From Bacteroides sp. (GTDB lineage: Bacteria > Bacteroidota > Bacteroidia > Bacteroidales > Muribaculaceae), in assembly GCA_014801815.1 (NCBI GenBank), contig JAAVDM010000045.1, positions 1 to 64,000 of the forward strand: a stretch of DNA of 64,000 bases, in the 5' to 3' direction. Positions 56,854-64,000 of the stretch are shown piece after piece. Below the pieces are notes generated by a model that saw only the letters and a program-made list of their open reading frames with translations, searched no databases and was not told the origin of the DNA. A program made the translations under genes and the position numbers. Positions within the stretch are counted from its first letter, which is position 1. Every line of letters starts with the position of its first letter.

Positions 56854-58944
56854 ATGGATAAAAACACCATCTCCGGCCTTCTGTTAATGGCCGTAGTCTT
56901 TTTCGCCTTCATGTGGCTATCGCCCAAGAACGACACCTCGGCAGACAGTTCCGAAACTGCCACGGCTGAACAGGCCGCCGTCCCTGTTCCGACTTCGCTC
57001 GATTCCCTTTCATCTAACGAACGGGAGTGGCTGGTAAGGAACGTGCAGCAATACGGCGAGACAATGACTCTCAGTGACGGCCACCGTGTATCAGTACTTA
57101 ATCAGGGCGCTCTCCATGTTATCGTAGACGGTAACGAAGTGACCGGTACATTTACTGCGGATGATGGTCGTGTCATTCCTCTTGAAAAGGCTCTGTCCGG
57201 ACGTCTTGACGGCTTCGGCCTTAAGGAACAGTGTGCCGCTGTAGGCGCTCTGCGTGCCGCTACAACCGATATAGGACGTTTCGGTAGTTTCGCACGCTTC
57301 CTCAACGGCCGTGACTCGGTGCTTGCGCTTGAGAACGATGTCCTTGCACTGCAGCTAAGTGCTAAAAGCGGTTCGATAACCCGTGCCGAATTGAAGAAGT
57401 ATGACACCGAGTACAATGCTGACGAGACCAGCCGCGAACGTCACAAGGTGGTGATATTTGAGGGTGCCTCCAATTCTTTCAATTTCCAGCTGCCCCTACC
57501 GCAGCCTGTAAGCTCGTCCGACCTTTATTTCACACCGCGTGTGCTCAATGACTCAACTGTGCTTATGGCTCTTGAGATGTCGCCCTCTTCTTACTGGGGT
57601 ATCGAATACACGTTGCCTAAGGGTGATTCTTACGTGGTGCGTATGCGTGTGGTACAGAAGAATATGGCGGCTATAGCGCAGTCCAACAACCGTAATCTCG
57701 GCATAACATGGACTCAGGATATGCACCGTCAGGAAAAAGGTCGCATGTTCGAGGAGCGTAACTCGGGTTTGTATTACAAATATGCCGGCGGTTCGGTAGA
57801 AAATCTCTCGGAAAACAAAAACGATTCCGAACAGCGTAAGGCCAAAGTGAAATGGATAGGTTTCAAGAACCAGTTCTTCTCGTCGGTGCTTGTTTCCGAC
57901 CGTCCTTTCAATACTGCTGACTTCGAGTCGCAGGTACTTAAAGGCAGTGATTATCTCAAGACACTCAGCACCGAAGCTGTCGTGAACGATTACGACTGGA
58001 ATACCGAGTCTCCGGCTTCATTCAGTCTTTTCATAGGCCCGAATCTCTATCCGCTTCTATCTTCTCTTGACAAGACAATCGACTCTGGCGAGAATCTGAA
58101 GCTCACCCGCCTCATACCGCTCGGTTGGAGTATATTCCGCTGGATAAATACAGGTATCATCATACCGGTGTTTAACTTCCTCGGTTCGTTCATCAGCAAC
58201 TACGGTATCATAATCCTGCTGCTGACAATCTTCATCAAGCTTATTCTCTTCCCGCTCACATACAAGAGTTACCGTTCGTCGGCTGTTATGCGTATTCTGG
58301 CTCCCGATATAAAGGCTATAAACGAAAAATACCCCGGACAGGAAAATGCCATGAAGCGTCAGCAGAAGACTATGGCGCTCTATTCGCAGGCCGGTGCAAA
58401 TCCCATGTCGGGCTGTCTGCCGATGCTGTTGCAGATGCCTATTCTGTTTGCCATGTTCTCGTTCTTCCCATCGGCCATAGAGCTGCGCGGTCAGAGTTTC
58501 CTCTGGGCACATGACCTCTCGGCGCCCGATGCCATAATATCGTGGAGCGGCAACATACCTCTGGTGACAGAATATTTCGGCAATCATATCTCGCTGTTCT
58601 GTCTGCTGATGACTGTGACAAACATCATCTATACCCGCATCAACATGCAGAACTCGCCGGGCCAGATGCCGGGTATGCAGGCCATGATGTATATCATGCC
58701 TATCTTCTTCATGATCTTCTTCAATAATTACGCTGCCGGCCTCAGCTACTACTACTTCCTGTCTTTGCTCATCACCATAATCCAGACATACGTTATACGT
58801 ATGATGATAAAAGAAGACGCCGTACGCGCCAAGATGGCTGAGAACGCTAAGAAACCTAAAAAGAAATCAGGTCTGATGGCCCGTCTCGAAGAGGCACAGC
58901 GTCAGCAGCAGGAGATGATGCGCCAGCAGCAGCGCAAACGCTGA
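56854..58944 (+). CDS. yidC: Membrane protein insertase YidC
   Basis: 696 residues. N-terminal signal anchor (TISGLLLMAVVFFAFMWLS), a large periplasmic beta-sandwich domain, then the conserved C-terminal insertase domain: FISNYGIIILLLTIFIKLILFPLTYKSYRSSAVMRIL, and later transmembrane helices around GCLPMLLQMPILFAMFSFFPSAIEL. Cationic Arg/Gln-rich tail. Works with or without SecYEG to insert membrane proteins. Length is a little above the Bacteroides average. Confidence 0.97.
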   Translation: MDKNTISGLLLMAVVFFAFMWLSPKNDTSADSSETATAEQAAVPVPTSLDSLSSNEREWLVRNVQQYGETMTLSDGHRVSVLNQGALHVIVDGNEVTGTFTADDGRVIPLEKALSGRLDGFGLKEQCAAVGALRAATTDIGRFGSFARFLNGRDSVLALENDVLALQLSAKSGSITRAELKKYDTEYNADETSRERHKVVIFEGASNSFNFQLPLPQPVSSSDLYFTPRVLNDSTVLMALEMSPSSYWGIEYTLPKGDSYVVRMRVVQKNMAAIAQSNNRNLGITWTQDMHRQEKGRMFEERNSGLYYKYAGGSVENLSENKNDSEQRKAKVKWIGFKNQFFSSVLVSDRPFNTADFESQVLKGSDYLKTLSTEAVVNDYDWNTESPASFSLFIGPNLYPLLSSLDKTIDSGENLKLTRLIPLGWSIFRWINTGIIIPVFNFLGSFISNYGIIILLLTIFIKLILFPLTYKSYRSSAVMRILAPDIKAINEKYPGQENAMKRQQKTMALYSQAGANPMSGCLPMLLQMPILFAMFSFFPSAIELRGQSFLWAHDLSAPDAIISWSGNIPLVTEYFGNHISLFCLLMTVTNIIYTRINMQNSPGQMPGMQAMMYIMPIFFMIFFNNYAAGLSYYYFLSLLITIIQTYVIRMMIKEDAVRAKMAENAKKPKKKSGLMARLEEAQRQQQEMMRQQQRKR

Positions 58945-58973
58945 GGCAACCGTCCATCAAAACTCTCCGACCG

Positions 58974-59831
58974 ATGAAGCGCCTGAAAGCTATACGTATC
59001 GTTCTGGCGACCCTATTCTTAGGCGCCGCCACGGCTTACGTGTGCATCGGTCCAGAGGCTTCCGCACTTGCACCCGTAGCGGTTCAGGCACAGATTGTTC
59101 CTTCTGCTCTCGGTGTAACTCTCGGAGCTACGTTGCTGTGGCTCACACTCACATTTCTGTTCGGTCGCGTCTATTGCGCTACCGCATGTCCGGTCGGCAC
59201 CCTGCTTGACTGCGCCTTATGGCTGCGCCGCCGCGCCCGGCCACATAGTGCGCGTCGGAGCTGGGGTGCCGGCCCTCCTTTCAGATACCGCCGTGCCCGG
59301 CGTGCCCGCTGGGAGATTCTGCTGGCCTACATAGTCTGTCTGGTGACAGGGGTAGGAGTTGTGCCCATGCTCATTGAGCCTTGGCACGTATTCTGCAATA
59401 TTGCCGCTCTCACACACCCTTCGGAGGCAGCGGCACCTTGGGTACAGTTGGGCATATCCGGCCTTACGGGTCTACTGGCAGGTGGTATCACCGCTGTCGG
59501 TATCATACTTTCAGGGTTGTTCTGGGGACGTGATTTCTGCACGGTGGTATGTCCTATAGGCACGACTCTTGCAGCTGCCACAAATTATTCATTCTATCAT
59601 ATTGAAATCGACCCCGACCGCTGTATCAACTGCTTTGAGTGTGAACGTAACTGTCCTTCGTCATGTATAAAAGTGGTGAGTCGCTTCGTGGACGATACCC
59701 GCTGCGTGCGCTGCATGGACTGTACCGCCCGCTGTCCCAACGATGCCATACGTCTTCAGCTCAATCGCAAGCGGCCGGCTACACCTCTTTTTATCCGTCA
59801 CGTCACTTCCACTCCCTCGTCTTCCTCCTGA
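58974..59831 (+). CDS. 4Fe-4S polyferredoxin-type membrane protein
   Basis: 285 residues. Several transmembrane helices ([58 protein letters not shown]), cytosolic Cys motifs [17 protein letters not shown] and [12 protein letters not shown], then a C-terminal pair of 4Fe-4S clusters ([15 protein letters not shown] and [12 protein letters not shown]). This arrangement is that of NapH/NosR/RdxA-type electron-transfer proteins. The cofactor partner is not in the window. It lies 30 bp after yidC. Confidence 0.85.
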   Translation: MKRLKAIRIVLATLFLGAATAYVCIGPEASALAPVAVQAQIVPSALGVTLGATLLWLTLTFLFGRVYCATACPVGTLLDCALWLRRRARPHSARRSWGAGPPFRYRRARRARWEILLAYIVCLVTGVGVVPMLIEPWHVFCNIAALTHPSEAAAPWVQLGISGLTGLLAGGITAVGIILSGLFWGRDFCTVVCPIGTTLAAATNYSFYHIEIDPDRCINCFECERNCPSSCIKVVSRFVDDTRCVRCMDCTARCPNDAIRLQLNRKRPATPLFIRHVTSTPSSSS

Positions 59832-59862
59832 AAAGATTTATCATTTCCAAATCCAGATTGTA

Positions 59863-60660
59863 ATGCTTCCTTATCTTGAGCTCCTACGGCATATTCTTAA
59901 AAACGGTGTGCGCAAAGACGACCGCACCGGTACAGGCACCATTTCCACTTTCGGCTACCAGATGCGTTTTGATCTGGAAGAGGGTTTTCCTCTCCTCACT
60001 ACGAAGAAAGTGCATCTCAAGAGTATAATACATGAGCTTCTCTGGTTTCTCGCCGGCGATACCAACGTGCATACGCTTCAGCGCGAGGGTGTACGTATAT
60101 GGAACGAATGGGCCGACCCTGTGACCGGTGACTTAGGTCATATCTACGGCTATCAATGGCGCTCATGGCCCGATTATAAGGGTGGTTCTGTCGACCAGAT
60201 TACTCAGGCTGTGGAGACGATACGCCATAATCCTGATTCGCGCCGTATTATTGTCAGTGCATGGAATGTGGCCGACCTTGACAATATGAATCTCCCTCCG
60301 TGTCATGCGTTGTTTCAGTTCTATGTCGCGCAGGGACGTCTGTCGTGCCAGCTCTATCAGCGCAGTGCCGACTGTTTTCTCGGTGTGCCGTTCAATATAG
60401 CCTCTTATGCTCTTCTCACCATGATGATGGCTCAGATCACCGGACTGCGGCCCGGTGAGTTCATTCACACACTCGGTGACGCTCATATCTACACCAATCA
60501 TCTCGAACAGGTGCATACTCAGCTTTCACGCGAGCCACGTTCTCTTCCGCAGATGCACATTGACCCCGCCGTCACTGATATTTTCTCCTTCCGGCCCGAT
60601 CATTTCCGTCTTGAGGGCTATGACCCTCATCCGGCACTCCGAGGCATTGTGTCAGTCTGA
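59863..60660 (+). CDS. thyA: Thymidylate synthase
   Basis: 265 residues from the ATG of MLPYLELL, the normal length (E. coli 264). [22 protein letters not shown], the catalytic Cys147 in [12 protein letters not shown] and [20 protein letters not shown] are all present. Converts dUMP to dTMP with methylene-tetrahydrofolate. An in-frame extension upstream overlaps the polyferredoxin gene and is not used. No folA gene follows in the window; the next feature is a candidate small RNA on the opposite strand. Confidence 0.97.
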   Translation: MLPYLELLRHILKNGVRKDDRTGTGTISTFGYQMRFDLEEGFPLLTTKKVHLKSIIHELLWFLAGDTNVHTLQREGVRIWNEWADPVTGDLGHIYGYQWRSWPDYKGGSVDQITQAVETIRHNPDSRRIIVSAWNVADLDNMNLPPCHALFQFYVAQGRLSCQLYQRSADCFLGVPFNIASYALLTMMMAQITGLRPGEFIHTLGDAHIYTNHLEQVHTQLSREPRSLPQMHIDPAVTDIFSFRPDHFRLEGYDPHPALRGIVSV

Positions 60661-60667
60661 CTTTTTC

Positions 60668-60839
60668 TATAAAAAACATCCGCAACGTCTCACGACGTCG
60701 CGGATATTGCACTTTGAATAACTGAGTAAATCAGTTCCCTAATAATTAATTTACACCTAATTATCCGTTCTTGTGTCTTGCTTAAGGGAAAGCTGACCCT
60801 CCGCCACTCTGCGGACTGAGTCGCTACCCAACTGTTCTA
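60668..60839 (-). ncRNA. Candidate small RNA with own promoter and terminator (possible 6S-like RNA)
   Basis: On the minus strand a near-perfect Bacteroidales promoter (TTTG-N20-TAACTTTG, 60845-60876) points to a start near 60839. A terminator hairpin (60678-60688 with 60695-60705, followed by T6 on the minus strand) ends transcription near 60670. The about 170-nt product has no open frame and pairs with itself: GGGTCAG.TTTCCCT with AGGGAACTGA, and CCGC.GAGT.GCGG. Length and the long irregular hairpin resemble 6S RNA, but the family is not proven from sequence alone. Confidence 0.6.
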
Positions 60840-60844
60840 TACTA

Positions 60845-60876
60845 CAAAGTTAATACTAAATCGGGGTGTGTGCAAA
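60845..60876 (-). promoter_or_regulatory. Promoter of the candidate small RNA
   Basis: Minus strand: TTTG at 60873-60876 and TAACTTTG at 60845-60852, spacer 20 bp, an exact match to the Bacteroidales consensus. Confidence 0.8.
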
Positions 60877-61096
60877 TTTTTTTCACTTACTATTGTTATT
60901 ATTGTGTTTTTAAAACGATTTAAATTTATGCAAACGTTTTAAAAAATTTTTTCCGAAGTCTTCCCGGTCATGTTGGAAGTGTAAATACAACCCTTTTAAT
61001 AATTAACAAAAAATAAGTAAATTAACAAAAAATACTTAAATGAGGAACTTTGTCATGAACAAAATGTTCAGAAAATGTATAATATTTACTTTTTCT

Positions 61097-61128
61097 ATTG
61101 TGTGTGCCATTTTTAAGCATTATCTTTG
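61097..61128 (+). promoter_or_regulatory. Promoter of the LacI-type regulator gene
   Basis: ATTG (61097-61100), 20-bp spacer, TATCTTTG (61121-61128). One mismatch in the -33 box. The remaining sequence from 60877 to 61096 is AT-rich and without recognised features. Confidence 0.65.
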
Positions 61129-61235
61129 TGGCTCATTATGATGGGGAGTTTACCGCTTTATGTCTGTTATCCCCCGGTCACTGAGGCACCTTTCCATTCT
61201 CTTGACTTCTTCATTCGTACTCTACCCCCGACTTT

Positions 61236-62294
61236 ATGCCACGAGCTACCATAAAAGACATAGCCAATGCTCTTGCGCTTTCACCTTCGACAGTATCAAG
61301 GGCACTGGCCGACGACCCAAGCATCAATGCTGAGACCCGTCGTCGTGTATCCGAGATGGCACGCCGTCTCGGATACCGCCGTAATTCTATCGCCTCCTCG
61401 CTGCGGCGGGGCCGTACCCAGTCGGTCGGTCTTGTACTCAGCGAGTTCACGTCGCCTTTTACCTGTGTCGTGGCTGAGGGTATATTGCAGTATATGTACC
61501 AGTGTGGTGTACGTGTCATGTCGGCGAGTTCATATTATGACCCTGAACGCGAGCTTTCTCATCTGCAGATGATGGAACAGAGCATGGTGGACGGCATAAT
61601 ATTTCTCTTCTCCGACCCGGTGACCAATTACAGCGAGTTCAAACGCCTCTCGGAGTCTAAATTTCCTATGGTGTTCATAGGCAGCTATCCTGACGGCCTG
61701 CCTGTGTCGCGTATAACTGCAGATGTGCGTAACCGAGCTTTCTTTCTGTTTGATCATCTTCTCCATCAGGGTTATCGGCGTATTGTTGTGATTGACACGC
61801 CGCCCAACATCGGTACTCCCGGACAGCTTGTCGCTGCCTACCGTGACGCACTCGAAAAGTACCGGCTTGATTTTGACCCCTCTCTGACAGGTATTTCCTT
61901 CCCGACACCTGCCGATGGGATTGCAGTGGTAGATGACCTTGTCAGACGTGGCGTTGAGTTCGACTGTATAGTCACGTACGCTGACTATATGGCCGTAGGT
62001 ATACTTATGCGTCTGCGTGAACTTGGTTTCAAAGTTCCTGAACAAGTTGCTATGGCTACTCTGTACGGCACTCCGATGTCACGTTTCATCACACCGCAAC
62101 TCACCACAATGGACACCCAGCTGCTCGATATGGGCCGTCAGGCAGCCCAGATGCTGCTTGACCAGATCGATTCACCCGATATGGCCCCACAGCATCGTTT
62201 TATTGATTTGCGTCTTAAAATACGTGCCTCTACAGTAAAGGGCAGCTGTTTTGAGCCGCCCTTCCTTGTGCCGTGGGGCACCGGTCGTCTGTAA
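61236..62294 (+). CDS. LacI-family transcriptional regulator
   Basis: 352 residues. N-terminal LacI HTH and hinge (ATIKDIANALALSPSTVSRALADDPSINAETRRRV … LGYRRNSIASSLRRGRT) followed by a periplasmic-binding-protein-like sugar sensor domain (VGLVLSEFTSPF, IFLFSDPVTNY, YADYMAVGILMRLRELGFKVPEQVA). Ligand and target operon are not in the window. It ends 12 bp before the 3' end of topA, which is on the opposite strand. Confidence 0.93.
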   Translation: MPRATIKDIANALALSPSTVSRALADDPSINAETRRRVSEMARRLGYRRNSIASSLRRGRTQSVGLVLSEFTSPFTCVVAEGILQYMYQCGVRVMSASSYYDPERELSHLQMMEQSMVDGIIFLFSDPVTNYSEFKRLSESKFPMVFIGSYPDGLPVSRITADVRNRAFFLFDHLLHQGYRRIVVIDTPPNIGTPGQLVAAYRDALEKYRLDFDPSLTGISFPTPADGIAVVDDLVRRGVEFDCIVTYADYMAVGILMRLRELGFKVPEQVAMATLYGTPMSRFITPQLTTMDTQLLDMGRQAAQMLLDQIDSPDMAPQHRFIDLRLKIRASTVKGSCFEPPFLVPWGTGRL

Positions 62295-62306
62295 TAGTTT
62301 AAGGTA

Positions 62307-64000
62307 TCACGCCTTTGACCCCGTTTTCTTTGTTGTCGTCTTTTTAACACGTCCGCGGCGCGCCGTTTTGGGAGCTGCATCCTGTGCCTCTATAAGTGCT
62401 TTTGCCTCTTCAAGAGTCAGGGCTGCCGGGTCTGTATCTTTAGGTATCTTGTAGTTGACAGCCTTTTTGGCTCCTTCCGGCTTATAGGCCAGATAAGGCC
62501 CGTAACGTCCGTTCAGTACCTGCAGACCGGGCATTTCCGTGAATTCTTTTATTTGTTTGTTGGCTTCCTCGGTCTGCTTACGTTCTATCAGTTCAATAGC
62601 TTCTTCAAGAGTAATGGTCTGCGGTGCCATATCCTTGGGTATCGAAGCATACGTACGGCCCAATTGCACATACGGCCCATAGCGCCCTATGGCCGCCTTC
62701 ACAGGCTGTCCCTCTACGGTACCCAACACACGCGGCAGTTCGAAGAGTTTCAGAGCCTCTTCAAGCGTGAGAGTGGCCACGCTTTGTCCTTCGAGCAGAC
62801 TTGCGAAAAGAGGTTTTTCCTCATCGGCTGCCTCGCCTATCTGTACCACCGGGCCGTAGCGTCCTATCTTTACCGAAACAGGCCGGCCGCTTGCCGGGTC
62901 TGTACCTAAAATACGCTCACCTACTTTATGCTCCAGACGCATTGAGTCGATACGCTCTATATCGGGGTGGAAGTCTCCGTAAAATTCTCCTATCTCGTCC
63001 TGCCAGCCCAGTTTGCCTTCGGCTATATCGTCAAATTTCTCCTCCACTTTGGCCGTGAAGTTGTAGTCAAGAATATTTGGGAAGTATTCGGTGAGGAACT
63101 GATTGACCACCATGCCTACGTCCGTGGGTATTAGGCGGCCCTTTTCACTTCCGGAAGTCTCGGTAAGTGTGCGCTCGGTGATGTGACCGTTTTCGAGTCT
63201 CAGCACCTCGTAGTGCCGCTTCTCTCCCTCTTTCTCGCCACGGCGCACATAATCGCGTGCCTGTATGGTCGATATGGTCGGAGCGTAAGTCGAGGGGCGT
63301 CCGATACCGAGGTCTTCCATTTTCTTCACCAACGAAGCCTCGCTGTACCGGGCCGGCGGCAGTGTGAAGCGCTGTGTCACCGTGATTTCGTCACCGCTCA
63401 CTTTCATGCCGGCGGTCATCTCAGGCAGCATACCCTCGACACGGGGTGTCATGTATTTCTCATTATGTTGTAATTCTCCCGCTTCTTCGGGCGATGCCTG
63501 ATACACGTGCATGAAGCCGTCGAACTTTACTACCTCACCTTCGGCGCGGAAAGTATCGGTCTGCGGTGTCTTTTTACCAGCCGGCTGTATGGTAATCTCC
63601 ACATTGGTCTTTTCGAGTTCGGCATCTGCCATCTGCGAGGCTACGGCGCGTTTCCATACAAGGTCATACAGGCGCCGTTCCGAGGCTGTACCGTCAATGG
63701 TACGGCGAGCCATCGAAGTGGGTCGGATAGCTTCGTGGGCTTCCTGCGCACCTTTGGAGCTGGTATGGTAATGCCGTGGCTGCAGGTAGCGTTCTCCGAG
63801 CTGTTCGGTTATCTGGCGCGATATGTCGGCCATGGCGAAGTCCGACAGATTCACCGAGTCGGTTCGCATATAGGTTATCAGACCCTCTTCATATAGTTTC
63901 TGAGCTGTCACCATAGTCTGGTTGACCGAGAATCCGAGTTTGCGCGAGGCTTCCTGCTGGAGTGTCGAAGTCGTGAAAGGAGGTTGTGGTGAACGCTTCA
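62307..64000 (-). CDS. topA: DNA topoisomerase I (partial, 5' end outside window)
   Basis: The frame is open to the right edge (KRSPQPPFTTSTLQQEASRK … LITYMRTDSVN), so the start lies beyond 64000. The catalytic Tyr is in ITYMRTDS (about 63870). DFHPDIERIDSMR and MEDLGIGRPSTYAPTISTIQ are the conserved core. The C-terminal third carries repeated GRYGPYVQLGxxxAxIPKD units in place of zinc fingers, a form common in Bacteroidetes, and a Lys/Arg-rich tail (KTARRGRVKKTTTKK). Relaxes negative supercoils. 3' end only 12 bp from the LacI-type gene. Confidence 0.97.
   Translation of the reverse strand, partial: KRSPQPPFTTSTLQQEASRKLGFSVNQTMVTAQKLYEEGLITYMRTDSVNLSDFAMADISRQITEQLGERYLQPRHYHTSSKGAQEAHEAIRPTSMARRTIDGTASERRLYDLVWKRAVASQMADAELEKTNVEITIQPAGKKTPQTDTFRAEGEVVKFDGFMHVYQASPEEAGELQHNEKYMTPRVEGMLPEMTAGMKVSGDEITVTQRFTLPPARYSEASLVKKMEDLGIGRPSTYAPTISTIQARDYVRRGEKEGEKRHYEVLRLENGHITERTLTETSGSEKGRLIPTDVGMVVNQFLTEYFPNILDYNFTAKVEEKFDDIAEGKLGWQDEIGEFYGDFHPDIERIDSMRLEHKVGERILGTDPASGRPVSVKIGRYGPVVQIGEAADEEKPLFASLLEGQSVATLTLEEALKLFELPRVLGTVEGQPVKAAIGRYGPYVQLGRTYASIPKDMAPQTITLEEAIELIERKQTEEANKQIKEFTEMPGLQVLNGRYGPYLAYKPEGAKKAVNYKIPKDTDPAALTLEEAKALIEAQDAAPKTARRGRVKKTTTKKTGSKA

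Overview
The window comes from a gut-type Bacteroidales, most likely a Muribaculaceae-like genome. Supporting evidence: promoters of the TTTG-N20-TAnnTTTG type, many short-lobed lipoproteins, a secreted C10 peptidase with Ig-like repeats, large secreted proteins with degenerate C-terminal sorting-like tails, a 4Fe-4S polyferredoxin beside yidC and thyA, and TopA with C-terminal repeats. The assignment is inference from gene content and promoter style; no 16S gene is present.

Layout. 1-8.2 kb is an AT-rich accessory/defence region on the minus strand: a small Cro/XRE regulator, a type III restriction-modification pair (Res, Mod), a DUF4062 protein with a winged-helix-like tail and a SEFIR/TIR-like protein, with decayed antirepressor/RhuM-type genes at the left edge. 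8.2-9 kb holds an orphan ORF and the decayed end of an IS. 9-20 kb is a mixed region: a Gly-rich secreted protein with a stop codon inside its signal peptide, a Cthe_2159-type lipoprotein, two nitroreductases, a P-loop kinase-like protein, a 7-alpha-hydroxysteroid dehydrogenase-like SDR, a C10 peptidase and a SpoIID protein. It is peppered with a family of hairpin elements whose outer arms read TAAGTAGCTCTTAAAAATTAA. 20-31 kb has tex, an Upf1-like helicase, a serine hydrolase and a 1515-residue secreted protein. 31.2-32.1 kb is a dead IS. 32-43.5 kb carries a PagL-like outer-membrane enzyme, tRNA-Gln, an FKBP lipoprotein cluster, a LMW phosphatase/TonB-C pair, a DUF5715 protein, an AsmA-like protein and a HAD-AroB fusion. 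43.8-47.4 kb has two lipoproteins and another IS relic.

47.4-52.2 kb is a second restriction-modification island (AlwI-type): an HTH-methyltransferase fusion and a second Dam-type methyltransferase are intact, while the endonuclease is interrupted by one in-frame TAA and the adjoining GIY-YIG/DUF4357 gene is split by a frameshift. 52.6-64 kb returns to core genes: WYL regulator, nucleotidyltransferase, obgE, acyltransferase, yidC, polyferredoxin, thyA, a strong candidate small RNA with its own promoter and terminator, a LacI-type regulator, and topA (5' end outside the window).

The parts most worth a second look are the type III R-M operon with built-in DUF4062 (and downstream SEFIR) genes, the disarmed AlwI-type locus, the modular hairpin repeat family around hdhA and the C10 peptidase, the HAD-AroB fusion, and the small RNA between thyA and the LacI regulator.
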